64,000 nucleotides of DNA from JANSWP01 sp041941305. Its GTDB lineage: Bacteria; Bacteroidota; Bacteroidia; Chitinophagales; Saprospiraceae. Below are positions 26,303 to 38,700 of the stretch, piece by piece. The notes beneath the pieces were generated by a model. The model was not told the DNA's origin and made no database searches. It saw only the letters and a list, made by a program, of their open reading frames with translations. Within the stretch, counting starts at the first letter, position 1. Each line of letters starts with the position of its first letter. Where the stretch lies: NCBI GenBank assembly GCA_041941305.1, contig JBGTQJ010000038.1, forward strand, positions 24,187 through 88,186, in the 5' to 3' direction. A program made the translations under genes and the position numbers.

Positions 26303-26623
26303 TTAAGAACCCCTCATCAAATTTAAGGCTATTAAAGTCAAATCTTCCCATTTGTTTTGTTCCGTTTCAGAAATAACAAACCAGGCTTTCATGGGAGGCT
26401 TATTTTTAAAAGGACTCAGATAATTCCATTCTTTTAAACCATATGTATCAGGCTCAAAATCCTTTCCCAGCTTGAAACCCATCTCTTCTTTGTAAAAAAA
26501 AGCAAAGACCTTTCCTTTGTATTTAAGAGCAGGGGAACTCATCATTTTACCTGCTGCAACACCTTCATGATTCTTTTCAAATTTGGTGACAATTGTTTCA
26601 AAAAGTGATTGTGTGTCTGTCAT
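26303..26623 (-). CDS. TfoX/Sxy N-terminal-like small protein
   Basis: A 106-residue cytoplasmic protein. The stretch GVAAGKMMSSPALKYKGKVFAFFYKEEMGFKLGKD resembles the TfoX N-terminal or YjbR-like fold (family pattern KMFGGYG...G.MFA......LYLKV). The C-terminal half carries a MKAWFVISETEQNKWEDLTLIALNLM helical segment. TfoX regulates competence in Proteobacteria; small single-domain versions in Bacteroidota are of unknown function. The ATG at 26623 is chosen because the codon nine triplets upstream is TTG. A TACATTTG -7-type box lies at 26648-26655 on the minus strand. Confidence 0.55.
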   Translation of the reverse strand: MTDTQSLFETIVTKFEKNHEGVAAGKMMSSPALKYKGKVFAFFYKEEMGFKLGKDFEPDTYGLKEWNYLSPFKNKPPMKAWFVISETEQNKWEDLTLIALNLMRGS

Positions 26624-26819
26624 ATGATATTTGTTTAAATTCCACTTCAAATGTAATGAAATCGGGATAATATAGTTGAATACAATATTTTTAAAACGTA
26701 GGCTTCTATTTCCTATTTTTGCTGAAACTTCAAGGGAAAATTCCTTTTTGAAGTATTTACTACTTGATGATAAATAGACTCAGTTTTTTAGAATTTTACA
26801 CCGGTTTAATAAAAAACAA

Positions 26820-29558
26820 ATGACCAAAAAAATACATTTTACAACAGTTTTATTGTTGACGATTGCACAAATTGTAATCGCTCAATTGCCACCTGAATTT
26901 AGTGATCAACTGGTTTCCGATGAATTTGAATATCCGATGGGCTTGGTGGCTGCAGAAGATGGAAGATTATATGTTTGGGAAAAGCAGGGCCGGTTATATG
27001 TTATGGATACGGAGGGCAATAGAAATAATGAACCTTTAATTGACCTTAGAGAAGAAATTGCTGATTGGCAGGATCATGGATTAAATTGTGTCGCCCTTCA
27101 TCCCAATTTTTTAGAGAATGGCTATTTCTACTTACTTTATGTGGTTGAAAGAAATTATTGGCTCAACTTCGGATCCCCTAATTACCATCCTGATTCTGTT
27201 ATCACAGATGAAGCTACTTTCGCAAGAGTGGTTCGCTATACTGCTGATCCAGCTTCTGATTTTACTAGCATCCTGCCTGGAAGCAGAAAAGTTTTGGTTG
27301 GTGTTAATCCTGGGGATGGGCTTCCGATTTTATACGAATTTCATGGGGTAGGAACTTTATTGATTGGAACGGATGAAACCTTACTAATTTCAATTGGAGA
27401 TGGAACGAGAGCATTTACAAGCGATGGAAAAGGAGGAGATAAGGATAGTTATACTTTTCAGGCAATTGATGATGAAATAATTACGGAAGACCAGGCGATT
27501 CAGCAATACAAAGCACAATATTTGGGCAGTTTAAATGGCAAAATTGTAAGAATAGATCCAGAAACAGGTGCAGGGCTTCCGAGTAATCCCTATTTCGATC
27601 CTGACAATCCCCGTTCTCCTCAATCTAGAATATGGGCAGCAGGATTTAGAAATCCCTACCGAATGACAATGAGACCAGAAACAGGTTCTCATTTTGCTGG
27701 GGATGGCAATCCAGGAACCATCTATGCCGGAGATGTCGGCAATGCAAGTTGGGAGGAATTGGATATTGTAACTGAAGGTGGTCAAAATTTCGGTTGGCCA
27801 ATTATTGAAGGTTTATACATCAATTGGGGTTTGCACAATACTTGGGTTCCAGACAATGTATTGGCACCAAATCCGCTTTATGGTGCTCCTGGTTGTGAAG
27901 ACGAATTTTTAGATTTCAAGGAAGTATTTTTTAGAGAATTACCTGAGGGTAAATCTCATAGTTTCCCAAATCCCTGTGACCCTAGTTTCCAATTGCCAGA
28001 AGAAGTATTTCCCCAGGTTGGTAAACTGCCAGTTATACAATGGAGTCATGCAAAATGGAACCTTCCCACCAAAGCAGAAGTGCCGTACTTTAATGAGGAT
28101 GACAAAGCAAGGGGGTATGAAATAGAAGATCCAAAATCAGGCCTAAGTGGAGAAAACTTTGATGGCTTTTCGAGTTTGGCTGGTACCTTTTATACAGGAG
28201 ATGCATTTCCAGAAGAGTATCATGGGAGTTTCTTTTCAGTTGATTTTAGTGGATGGATTAGAAAATTCGATTTTAATGAGGACAACAAACTACTTTCTGT
28301 AAGCCCATTTTATGATAATGTAAAAAAAGTGATTCACTTAACGGAGAATCCTTTGGATGGATGTCTGTATTTTGTCAATCAAAAAGATGAAATCCGAAAA
28401 ATTTGTTTTGGTGGAAACCCAAGACCAATTGCTATCGCCAATGCTGACTTAAATTTTGGAACCAGTCCATTAGCCGTTCAATTTGATGCTTCTGACAGCT
28501 ATGATGTTTTTGGTGATCCTATTTCCTTCCACTGGGATTTTGGGAATGGAGATTCCTCCAGTTTGGAAAATCCGCAACATGTTTTCACTGCACCAAATGC
28601 TGAACCAACATCTTTTGAGATCAGATTAACGGTAACCGATTCGGCTGGGGCATCCCAAACAGACGAGTTAATTATTTCACTCAATAATACACCTCCAGAA
28701 GTAGAGATTTCAAGTTTTAAAGATGGAGACAAATACCCGATTACACAATCTTCTATTTTGGTTTTAGAAGCAGAAGTTTTTGATGTGGAACATGACTTGA
28801 GTGAACTGAAATATGAGTGGCAGATTTTTACCCATCATAATGACCATTTTCACCCCAGCCCAATCCGGGAAGAGCCAAAAACGTTTGCAATTATCTCTCC
28901 ACTCGGGTGTGCAGAAGAACCCTATTGGTACCGTATTGAATTGGAAGTGACGGATCCCGAAGGGTTGAGTACTAGTGTTAGTCAGCAAATTTTTCCAAAC
29001 TGTGATGAAGATTTTGTTGAGTTTGGAGCCTTGACGACCGAGTTTTCCAGAATTGAAAACTCATTGTTTTTTGAAACACTTTATGAAAATACAGTAGCAA
29101 ATCTGGAAGTTCAGAGGAGTACCAATTATCTTGATTTTGAGGTTATTGGCACAATAGAACCTAGGGGAAATCCCAATAATACTACTTCATATTCTTTTAC
29201 AGATACCAACCCTAGACACGGTTCCAATATTTACAGAATCAAAGCCATCAGTCCAAATCAGGCTTTTGAATACACTGAAATGCTACCTATTATATTCCCT
29301 CAGGAACCTGCGATTGATTTGTTGCCAAATCCTACAGATGGAGCAATAAATTTAAAGGTAAAAGAAATTAAATCAGAAGTGATATTGTTGGAAGTTTTTA
29401 CAGAACAAGGTGTTCTAGTTTTTGAAAGAAATTGGGAAGCAGATCTGGGAATTTCTTTTTCAGAAATCGTTTTGTTAAATCAACTGCCAACTGCTGTTTA
29501 CTTTTATAGGGTAAAAAATGGAGACGAGGAGAGCGTAGGGAAAATTATTATTAGATAG
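26820..29558 (+). CDS. PQQ-type sugar dehydrogenase with PKD and T9SS sorting domains
   Basis: A 912-residue secreted protein. After a signal peptide (TVLLLTIAQIVIAQ) comes a six-bladed propeller domain of the soluble glucose/sorbosone dehydrogenase family (about 25-530), including LNCVALHPNF, GTLLIGTDETLLISIGDG, AAGFRNPYRMT and AGDVGNASWEELDIVTEGGQNFGWPIIEG. A PKD domain at about 540-625 contains YHW-like FHWDFGNGDSSSLENPQHVFT. A second Ig-like part follows, and the last 75 residues are a T9SS sorting domain (LLPNPTDGAINLKV ... VYFYRVKNG). The enzyme class uses PQQ to oxidise sugars outside the cell; the substrate is not evident. WH-5 starts 11 bp after the stop. Confidence 0.85.
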   Translation: MTKKIHFTTVLLLTIAQIVIAQLPPEFSDQLVSDEFEYPMGLVAAEDGRLYVWEKQGRLYVMDTEGNRNNEPLIDLREEIADWQDHGLNCVALHPNFLENGYFYLLYVVERNYWLNFGSPNYHPDSVITDEATFARVVRYTADPASDFTSILPGSRKVLVGVNPGDGLPILYEFHGVGTLLIGTDETLLISIGDGTRAFTSDGKGGDKDSYTFQAIDDEIITEDQAIQQYKAQYLGSLNGKIVRIDPETGAGLPSNPYFDPDNPRSPQSRIWAAGFRNPYRMTMRPETGSHFAGDGNPGTIYAGDVGNASWEELDIVTEGGQNFGWPIIEGLYINWGLHNTWVPDNVLAPNPLYGAPGCEDEFLDFKEVFFRELPEGKSHSFPNPCDPSFQLPEEVFPQVGKLPVIQWSHAKWNLPTKAEVPYFNEDDKARGYEIEDPKSGLSGENFDGFSSLAGTFYTGDAFPEEYHGSFFSVDFSGWIRKFDFNEDNKLLSVSPFYDNVKKVIHLTENPLDGCLYFVNQKDEIRKICFGGNPRPIAIANADLNFGTSPLAVQFDASDSYDVFGDPISFHWDFGNGDSSSLENPQHVFTAPNAEPTSFEIRLTVTDSAGASQTDELIISLNNTPPEVEISSFKDGDKYPITQSSILVLEAEVFDVEHDLSELKYEWQIFTHHNDHFHPSPIREEPKTFAIISPLGCAEEPYWYRIELEVTDPEGLSTSVSQQIFPNCDEDFVEFGALTTEFSRIENSLFFETLYENTVANLEVQRSTNYLDFEVIGTIEPRGNPNNTTSYSFTDTNPRHGSNIYRIKAISPNQAFEYTEMLPIIFPQEPAIDLLPNPTDGAINLKVKEIKSEVILLEVFTEQGVLVFERNWEADLGISFSEIVLLNQLPTAVYFYRVKNGDEESVGKIIIR

Positions 29559-29568
29559 TTTTTTGTTA

Positions 29569-29613
29569 CGGGGTGCGAGTTGCGCGTTGGTCAAACCCGC
29601 AACTCGCACCCCG
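29569..29613. repeat. Word hairpin WH-5 downstream of the sugar dehydrogenase
   Basis: A perfect 16-bp GC-rich stem, CGGGGTGCGAGTTGCG (29569-29584) with CGCAACTCGCACCCCG (29598-29613), and a 13-nt loop. A TTTTTT run precedes it on the plus strand. On the minus strand it would be followed by six A's complement, so it may also serve as a terminator for leftward transcripts. Confidence 0.7.
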
Positions 29614-29711
29614 CAGCAAAAGCACATTAAATAGTGAGTTCCAATTAAATGATTTAAGATAATATATGAAAATTTGGGACGACTCCTGTTTTATTGATTT
29701 GATAAGATTTG

Positions 29712-31688
29712 TTACTCTTTTACCTCCACACCCTCCTCGTCAAAGGCTGTAATTTTTATTTCAGTTCGTCGATTTTCTTCATGAACTTTATCTTCACATT
29801 CAACTCCGTTTGCACAATGATTGACCAATTGAGTTTCCCCATATCCTTTTGCCATCAATCGGTTTGGAGAAATCCCTCGTGAAATGATATAATTCACAGC
29901 TGATTTAGCACGATTTGCTGATAATCGTTCATTGTACTGATCTGAACCTCGGGCATCTGTATGGGAGCCCAATTCAATCTCCATGGAAGGGTATTTAGTC
30001 ATCAAGTCGACCACTTTATCTAATTCTATGGCAGCATCTGGACGAATATTGTATTTGTCATAATCATAATGCAATTTATCCAATTGGATAACTTGACCAA
30101 TCGTAAACTCAGGTGATTTTACTGGTTCAGGTTCAGGCTCAGGTTCTGGGATATTTGGTTCTAATGGAATTTCTATGTTGGCATAATCACTTTCACAATC
30201 AATATTCATCGCCAAAAGGCGTTTCTCTCCAACAGTGAATTCTCTTTTTAATCCAACTATTTCGTAATCACATTCACAATCTACCTCCATTTGGAATTCA
30301 CCTCTATGGTCCGTGACTAATTCCAATTTTTCATTATTGCACTTGTTTAGGATTTTTACATCAGATAATGGCAGTGGGTCTCCATTTCTCCGGTTGTAAA
30401 TAATGCCTGTCAAAATCAGTGGCCTATCCATTGGAGTTATTGGAATTAAAAACTCTGGGGTACCTAATAATTCCTTCCCTGAAATGGTTCTTGTCCAGGA
30501 TTCATAGCCTGGTTTGTTGATTGAAATGGAATAGTTTTCACCTGGTAATACAGGAATTTGCAAATCACAACTTTTTTCCTGGTTGGCTTGTACCATATTT
30601 CCTCCATCTTTTGCCTCCACAACGAAGTATTCCTTTCCATCTACTAATACTTTTTTGGGAGTGATATTATATTCTCCAACCAAGGGAACATTGGAGCCTT
30701 CACCCAAATACATATCTGCATCAGCAATTCGAAATTCCTCGATTGCATCAATAACACATAAATTTGCAATTGCAGGTTTTTCACCCTCCATTTTCCAATG
30801 ATAGATATCATCTTTTCCTTTCCCCCCTTTTCTATCCGAAGTAAAATATCCTGAAGTTCCCCCTTTTTCTATACTAAATCCAAAATCGTCTTTTTTGGAA
30901 TTTAGTGGTGCTCCTAAATTCACCACATTTCCCCAGCCATTACCCCTATCTACTGCAGTAAAAAGATCCAGCCCTCCCATGCCTTTATGCCCATTTGATG
31001 AAAAATAGAGCAATCCTCCTTCATCAATAAAGGGAAAGATTTCATTTTTATTGGTGTTTACCTTTGGTCCTAAATTCTCTGGTGCGCCCCAACCTAATCC
31101 GTCCCAATTGGTGACCCATAAGTCCATACCCCCAAAACCTCCGGGACGATTGGAAGAAAAAATAATTTGATTCTCATCAGTAGACATAGCTGGATGGCAG
31201 GTTGAATATCCATCAAGATTGAAAGAAGCCTCACTTACATTTTTCCAGGACGAACCAACAAAATCTGCCTCATAAATTTTTAAAATTAACTGCTCTCGTT
31301 CTTCATTACCAGAAGGGCCCTTTGGGATATTTCGGGAAAAAAACATTTTCGTCCCATGTTGATTGAAGGTAGCAGCCCCGTCGTGGTATTTGCCAGTTAA
31401 TTGGCCTACCAATAATTCGGGTTCAAAGAAATTTCCAGATTCATCTTTTCTGGCAAAGAATAAATCTGAAAAATTGTCATCAGCAAGGATTTCCCGGCAT
31501 CCGAAAGGACCGCCAGGTCTTCTGGTGGAGGCGAACATAATTCCGTCTCTATACGGAACAGGCGAAAAGTCTAGCTTTTCTGAGTTGACTGCCTCCAGGT
31601 TTGAAATTGAATAAGTTTGTTCTCCTTGACCAAATGCGATATTTGTGATAAACAAGGAGAGGATTAGGTATATGTTATGAGACTTCAT
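29712..31688 (-). CDS. OmpA-family protein with PD40 propeller (T9SS-associated type)
   Basis: A 658-residue outer-membrane protein. A signal peptide (SLFITNIAFG) is followed by a PD40-type propeller (about 25-310) with repeats such as MSTDENQIIFSSNRPGGFGGMDLW, LLYFSSNGHKGMGGLDLF and SGYFTSDRKGGKGKDDIYHW. Then comes a carboxypeptidase-regulatory-like region, a PEPEPEPEPVK linker near 530, and an OmpA C-terminal domain at about 545-650 (LHYDYDKYNIRPDAAIELDKVVDLM ... GSHTDARGSDQYNERLSANRAKSA) that binds peptidoglycan. The layout matches the T9SS accessory protein PorE family in part. It is the last gene of a three-gene operon with PorP/SprF and the giant adhesin. Confidence 0.85.
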   Translation of the reverse strand: MKSHNIYLILSLFITNIAFGQGEQTYSISNLEAVNSEKLDFSPVPYRDGIMFASTRRPGGPFGCREILADDNFSDLFFARKDESGNFFEPELLVGQLTGKYHDGAATFNQHGTKMFFSRNIPKGPSGNEEREQLILKIYEADFVGSSWKNVSEASFNLDGYSTCHPAMSTDENQIIFSSNRPGGFGGMDLWVTNWDGLGWGAPENLGPKVNTNKNEIFPFIDEGGLLYFSSNGHKGMGGLDLFTAVDRGNGWGNVVNLGAPLNSKKDDFGFSIEKGGTSGYFTSDRKGGKGKDDIYHWKMEGEKPAIANLCVIDAIEEFRIADADMYLGEGSNVPLVGEYNITPKKVLVDGKEYFVVEAKDGGNMVQANQEKSCDLQIPVLPGENYSISINKPGYESWTRTISGKELLGTPEFLIPITPMDRPLILTGIIYNRRNGDPLPLSDVKILNKCNNEKLELVTDHRGEFQMEVDCECDYEIVGLKREFTVGEKRLLAMNIDCESDYANIEIPLEPNIPEPEPEPEPVKSPEFTIGQVIQLDKLHYDYDKYNIRPDAAIELDKVVDLMTKYPSMEIELGSHTDARGSDQYNERLSANRAKSAVNYIISRGISPNRLMAKGYGETQLVNHCANGVECEDKVHEENRRTEIKITAFDEEGVEVKE

Positions 31689-31764
31689 TTTTTTTAATTT
31701 ATTCCTTGAAATATTCCCAAAGAAAACACTCTGGAAAATAAAATAATAGAATTAATTATATTTT

Positions 31765-32685
31765 TTAGAAAAATCTAAGGTGCGTGACATCACAATCCTT
31801 GCATTTGAACGTGTAGCCTAACATAATTTCCCAACTTCCACTTGTCACTTTTTCGAGGTCTGATAAGGTATAATCAGCAGCGACACCAATTCGCAAGCCA
31901 TTTTTAAATTCATAGCCAATCAATCCATCTAATGAATCCCCCAGGCGGTAACTCAAACCTGCCCACAACATTTTTAGAAAGATGAAATTGGCATTGATAT
32001 CCAAATCTGTTGGAGCATTGGGGTTAAAACTTATCATAGCAGAGGGGGCAAATTCTACATTAGCACTGAGAGGCATTAACCAGCCCCCCATAACATACCA
32101 CGTACTGATATCCAAGGTGGAAATATCGTTTTGGTTTTTATCCAAATACAAGGCATTTTTTAACATTCTTGGGATGGAAATTCCAGCATAATAGTTTTTC
32201 CCTGAATAATAGGCTCCAAAACCAAAATTTGGAGAATAATTGAACTCCTGGCCAGTTGGGATTTCATCGTCGCCCACATCCAAAGGCTGTGACTGATTCC
32301 AATCAATTTTTGATTGTTCTATCCTACCCGTTAGTCCTAAACTAAGCTTGGTTTTCTCCGAAAATGGAATATGATAAGCATAATACAGGTCAATATCCGT
32401 AACACTGACCTTTCCAATTTTATCAGAAGTAATTCCAAGGCCGAATGCATTTCGTTTGCGTAAAAAGGGAATCTGGGCGTTGAATGTTCCGGTTTTTGGT
32501 GCACCATCTATGGCGGCCCATTGATTTCGGTAAATGGCCGTAAAATCCGGAGCCATCATGCTTCCAGTATAACCTGGATTATAAGCCATTTTGTTAAAAA
32601 CAAAGTGGGTATAAATAACATCACTTTGTGCAGAAAGGCAAAAACTAAATGTGATAAATAAGAGGGAATATTTTAAAGCTTTCAT
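31765..32685 (-). CDS. PorP/SprF family type IX secretion membrane protein
   Basis: A 306-residue outer-membrane protein with a signal peptide (SLLFITFSFCLSAQ) and the family's first motif, YTHFVFNKMAYNPGYTGSM, then AIYRNQWAAIDGAPKTGTFNAQIPF and many alternating beta strands. PorP/SprF proteins help export and anchor partner proteins with a type B (gliding-type) C-terminal domain. Here the partner is evident: the adhesin with that domain is the next gene upstream. It is in the middle of the operon, 76 bp from the OmpA gene and 88 bp from the adhesin gene. Confidence 0.92.
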   Translation of the reverse strand: MKALKYSLLFITFSFCLSAQSDVIYTHFVFNKMAYNPGYTGSMMAPDFTAIYRNQWAAIDGAPKTGTFNAQIPFLRKRNAFGLGITSDKIGKVSVTDIDLYYAYHIPFSEKTKLSLGLTGRIEQSKIDWNQSQPLDVGDDEIPTGQEFNYSPNFGFGAYYSGKNYYAGISIPRMLKNALYLDKNQNDISTLDISTWYVMGGWLMPLSANVEFAPSAMISFNPNAPTDLDINANFIFLKMLWAGLSYRLGDSLDGLIGYEFKNGLRIGVAADYTLSDLEKVTSGSWEIMLGYTFKCKDCDVTHLRFF

Positions 32686-32773
32686 TTTATTGAAGATTAA
32701 TGATCTTTTTTTAATAGTCTGATTGTCAATCTCTTAAAATATATGACAATCAGATGTTTCTGTACTTTTATCA

Positions 32774-35700
32774 TTATCTGGTAATGGTGAAATATCCGGT
32801 CAGACATTCTGAATCATCTTTGTTTAACCAAATCATATAAAAATAGGTACCTGCAGGTAATGGTTTGCCTTTGAAGGTACCAGCCCAATCATTTTGATAA
32901 GGTTCTGCCTGATGTACTTCATCTCCCCAACGGTTGAAAATTTTGACTGAGTTATTTTGATATTGATCTTGCAAACATGGTACTCTGAAAAATTCGTTTT
33001 TATTGTCACCATTAGGTGTGATGATGTTGGGAATAAAACAATCTTCGGATGTACTAATGCTTGAAATATTTAATCGAACCGTTGCTTCATCACAATTATC
33101 AGGGCATTCCTTGTCACAAATCATATAAACAAACGAGTCTTCACCAAAGTAATTCATTTCAGGAATATAACTGAGGATTCCATTGTCATCCATCACGGTA
33201 CCATGTTCAGGTTCGGTGATGATTGAAATAGTCCAGGAGGTCAAGCTTCCCATATTATCGTTTAGAACCAGATCCATGTTGGGTGCACTACCATTGATGT
33301 TTAAGTCATAAACATCATCTACGGCAATAACTTCATCTGAAACATAAACAGTCGTTGGGTCACTGGTAAAGGTGCAATTTTGGGTAGAAACAATGGCATA
33401 ATAATCACCTGCTTGACTTGTGGATACTACTTCTAAAAATTCTGATGCGGTATTGGCAGTAAAATTATCTGGACCAACCCATTCGTAACTGGCACCAGGA
33501 ATACTTGGAACCATTAACTGAACCAAATCCCCAATGCAAGCAGGGTTGTCTTCATCAGTGCTGTTAGTAGAATCTAAAGCATCAGTCCCTGTGACACTAA
33601 CGATTCTTGCATTGGAAGTGTTGGACAGGCAATCTCCATCTCTGGCAAGAACTGTGTAGATACCCCCATCTGCTGTGCTAACATCTTCAATAATTAAGGA
33701 AGGAATATCTGTTGTTGCAATCAGGGAAGGACCAGAGCCATCATCAAAATACCATTCGTACATAATGTTGTTCCCGGGTATCGGCGTACTAGTTAAGGTG
33801 AGCGTTTGCCCAGCACATAAGTCTCCATTTTCTACCTCGAGAATAGGTGTTTCGTTCATTTGGGTCGTGACAAGAATATTTTCTCCATTTGAAAATGGTG
33901 TAGTACATCCTCCTACCTGAACTGCAACCATATAAATGCCAGTATTAGCAGGATTTACATTATTAATGATATAGGTGGGATTATTGGTAGTGCCAATAAA
34001 TTGTGAACCATTTCCTCCATCAAAATACCAGTGATAGGCGACATTTATACCGGGGAACGCATTGCTATTTAATTCAATTGTTCCTCCTGTGCAAAGAACA
34101 GAATTGGTAACCATGAGCGTTGGCGTTTCGTCCAATACATCGGTTACAATTACGTCTACGGCATTTGATGGAGCAGAAGAACATCCTCCAGCATGTACGA
34201 TTACTGTATATATTCCTGTATTGGTCAAACTAACATCTGTAATAAATAGGGTGGGCACATCAGTAGTCATTACCATTGTGTTGCCTGAGCCATCGTCAAA
34301 GATCCATTCGTAGGTCACATTTCCACCAGCAATTACGGTAGAATTCAATTCCAACAGCTCCCCCTGGCAGGGATTGTCATTGTTGACTGTAAGGGTTGGT
34401 GTTTGGTCCAAAACACCTGTAACAGTTACACTCTCACTATTGGATGGCTGAGAAGCACATTCTCCGTTGCTGGCGACAACTGAATATATTCCGGCATCAG
34501 ATAGTTGGGCGTCATTTACAAAAAAGGTCGGACTTGCAGTGGTACCAACCTGCACCCAGCCATTGCCATCATCAAAAAACCATTGGTAAATAATATTTCC
34601 TCCAGGAATAAAAGTGCTATTGAGTTCTATCATTTCTCCGACGCAAACGACGTCGTCATCTACAGTCAATTGGGGGGTATCTGATAATATTGTTGTTATG
34701 GAAATATTTGCTGCATTAGAAGAAGGTGTTATACATCCATCAATATTTCCAATTACCGTATATATTCCATCATCTGAAGTTGTAACGTCCTGGATAAATA
34801 GCGTTGGAACAATTGTGGTTTCAATCAATTGTGGTCCTGTACCATTGTCAAAATACCATTCGTAAGTTACATTACCACCTGAGATAGAAGAACTGTTTAA
34901 CTCAATAGTTCCACCGGTACAAAGAATATCATTCATTGCAGCCAACACTGGGGTTTCATCCAAAAGGGTAGTTATTTCAACATTTTCCGCATTTGAAATA
35001 TCTGAAATACAATTTCCATCTTTAGCAAATACGGTATAAAACCCAGATTCATCAGTACTGACGTCATCAATTAAGAATATCGGCTGTGCAGTGGTTCCAA
35101 GAAGAGTGGCACCATTTCCATCGTCAAAATACCATTCATACACAACAGCTGTGCCTGTGACTACGGAGGTGTTCAGTTCCAGGTTTTGTCCTACACAAAG
35201 CGTACTATTGGACACTGATAAACTTGGAATAATGCCAGAAAGATCTGATATGGTGATGGATTCACCATCGGATTCCGGAGATACACAATTACCTACATTG
35301 GCGATTACAGAATAAGTTCCTTCATCAGTGTCCATCACATTTTCAACAACAAAATTAGGTACATCAGTTGTTTCAATTAGCTGGGGGCCTGTACCATCAT
35401 CAAAATACCAATTATAAGTTGTGGGGTTTGACGAAATCAGGGTACTGGACAATTCCAAATCTTCACCAACGCATAGATTATCCAATACGGCAACTAACTG
35501 GGGAGTTTCATCCAGGGTACTGCTCACCAATATATTCTGAGGACTTGAAATCTGGCTCCTACATTCATCTTCATTGGCAAGTACCGTATAAATTCCAGAA
35601 TTGGTGTCATGCACACTATCTATTTCATAGGATGGGTTATTTGTGGTCGCAATCAACACGGGGCCTGTCCCATCATCGTAATACCATTCATAGCTTATTC

Positions 35701-38700
35701 CTGGAATGTTCAAGGTGTCCGTCGTTAGCTGTAAAGCTTCCCCAACACACAAATTATTATCAGAAGCAGCAAGACTTATTTGTTGTGAAGCAATATTACT
35801 TACATTGACTACAACTGGATTTGAGGATTGAGAACTACATCCATTTTCAAATGCTACAACATGATAAATACCATCATCGAAATTATTGGCATCCATAATA
35901 GTTAATTCCGGATCCAGGGTCGTATCAAGGATTTGTGCCCCATTTCCATCATCAAAATACCATGTATAAGTAATATTGGTTCCTTGAACTACTGAGCTGC
36001 TTAAGAAAATGGTTTCAGATTCACATACAATATTATCATCCACACTTGCAATTGGTGCCTCGGGCGAGTTGACAACCGTAATATCCAAAGTATCTATTCC
36101 GCCGGGGCAACCAAACTGGTTTTCCAAAATCAAGGCATAACTCCCATTATTTATAGAATCAATACTTGGAAATTCCAGGCGAATGATATCCGAAGGTGCT
36201 ATTGTATCGGTAAATTGAAAATTAGCAGGTCCTTTCCAAATGACAATTACCTGCTCATCATAGGGAAGTTCAACCATCCCTTCCAATACCACCATTTCAT
36301 TTTCGCAAAAAATTCCGCCTCCAAAAACAGTATCCAATTGAGGAACATAAGTAAAAGCATTACAGTTGTATTCTCTCCAATTAGGGATTCCATTCATATC
36401 CGCGTCCAGGCATGGTTCACCACCTGGACATTCAAGGTCATCACTAAGTCCATCACCATCCGTATCTAAATCATCTACATCTGGAATGCCATCTCCATCT
36501 GTATCCGGGCAATCAGTTCCTGTTTCACATTCATAAGAATCGGAGATGCCATCATTGTCGCGGTCTGTGTCCTGGAAGTCAGGCATTCCATCTCCATCTC
36601 CATCTATACAAGGAGCGTCATCCGGACATTCATCAGAATCGGGAAGTCCATCATCATCGCTGTCCAGTTCCTGGAAATCAGGCGTTTGATCTCCATCTGT
36701 ATCAGTAGGATTTGAAGTTGGGTTAACTGGATCACCATTTCCGTCGGCAGTAGCCTGACCATTTTGATTCACTTCAGGTACACCCTCACCAATGATGTTA
36801 TCGTTATCTGGGTCTGGATTGCCACCTTCAATGACATCACTTATTCCATCATTATCGCTATCCAGTTCTCTGAAGTCTGGGCTGTCATCATTATCAGTAT
36901 CCGTTGGTTCAGAGGTGGTATTCACCGGGTCACCATTTTCATCCATATTAGCTTGTCCATCACCATTTACTTGTGGCATTCCTGTTCCAATAATACCATC
37001 ACCATCTTCGTCTGGATTTCCCCCTTCAATGACATCATTGATTCCGTCATTATCCGTATCTAAATCTCGGAAATCTCTGACACCGTCTCCATCTGTGTCG
37101 TCTGGATTTGAGGTAGCCGATATAGGTGTATCATTCATATCAGAAGTCGGTATTCCATTTTGATTTACATTTGGGATTCCAATGCCAGGTATTCCATCAC
37201 CGTCAGGATCCAATCCACTTGCTTCTTTTACATCATTGATCCCATCATTGTCAGTATCCAGATCATGAAAGTCCCTAAGGCCATCATTATCAGTATCTAA
37301 TGGATTTGAAGTGGTGGAAAGCGGGACGCCAACTCCACTTGTCTCAGCTTGTCCATCTGTATTGACTATTGGAATACCTTCTCCAATGACTCCATCATTG
37401 TCAGGGTCTCGGCTTCCCCCTTCCTGGACATCTAAAATGGTATCATTATCTGAGTCCAAATCATGCCAGTCAGGAATGGTGTCCTCATCCTTATCAAATG
37501 GTAAAGGAATTGGCAAACCTGTATTCACCGGCGCAATGGCGAATGGCAATCCAGTTGGAGTGACTATTGGAGGATTGCCCATCCCATCATCTATTCTTCC
37601 ATCGTTATTGGTATCTAAATCACCAAATCCACCTTCCCTCACATCATTTATTCCATCATTGTCTGCGTCTAAATCGTCATGGTCAGGAACTCCATCTGTA
37701 TCAAAGTCCCAACGCATATAGGTTTCAGTTGCAGTTGGTGCATCAGGGTGAGAGGCAATAGGATTGTACAAACCATTTGCACCAAACTCTACTGGAAGTC
37801 CATCAATAATACCATCGCCGTTTACATCTGCCTGGAAGTGACCAGCTTCGGTCAAATCTGTAATTCCATCATTGTCAGAATCAGAATCTAAATGGTCAGG
37901 TACATTATCTCTGTCTGTATCAAATATCGGGAGCACTTCGTCACAAATTCCATTGGCATCTGCATCAAGGCATCCTAAATTGACTACAGGGTCGTTTGCA
38001 TCCAAAAAGTTTGGAATGTTGTCGTCATCCTCATCCCCACTTGGGTCAACTTGTCCAGGAAGACAGGTCCAACTTCCATTGGGGTTACAATATTCTTTTA
38101 TATCAGGTACGCCATCATTGTCGTCATCTATATCAATTTCATCAATGATGCCATCCTGGTCATAATCAACTGCAACGGCTTGGTCACAATCTTCAACTAC
38201 ATCTACTGTAAAACTCCCCTGACCATTTCCCGTAAAAGGTACGTACAACCAATAATCCAAAAACTTCTCATTACCAAAATTATTGATGTAAACAAATGGA
38301 GTAGTTGTTGGGAGTGGGTTACCCGGATTTCCTCCGCCACTGACTCCACCTCCAACTTGTGAGTGGTCATAAAAAAACTCAACATTTGGATCACTACCCA
38401 TATTATTCATCCATTGAAAAGTCACACCACCAAAATTATTTTCAATATCTTCCATAATAATGTGTGCTTCTCCACCTCTAATTTCCAAAAAATAGTTAAA
38501 GGTATAGCCATCCTGAATTTCAACTAAATTGCCCTCTCCATCAATTCCATTCCAAAAAATTGAGCTATTCCCTGCCTCTATTATTTGAGTAATGAACCTA
38601 TCCATATCGTCATCGTAATCCCCATCATTATTCAAATCCAGCATAAGTATTGCCGTTCCTGCAAGTGTCGAGGAAAAATTCAAATTGCCACCAATACCTT

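Noticed and set aside
33550..36050. Regular repeats that could suggest a CRISPR array
   Set aside because: The units are about 250 bp and code for Ig-like domains in one continuous frame. There are no short repeats with unique spacers and no cas genes.
37311..37721. Open frames on the plus strand across the adhesin repeats
   Set aside because: They are antisense to the D.D.DG repeat region and consist of low-complexity Ser/Pro/Ile words, a direct consequence of the repeat DNA.
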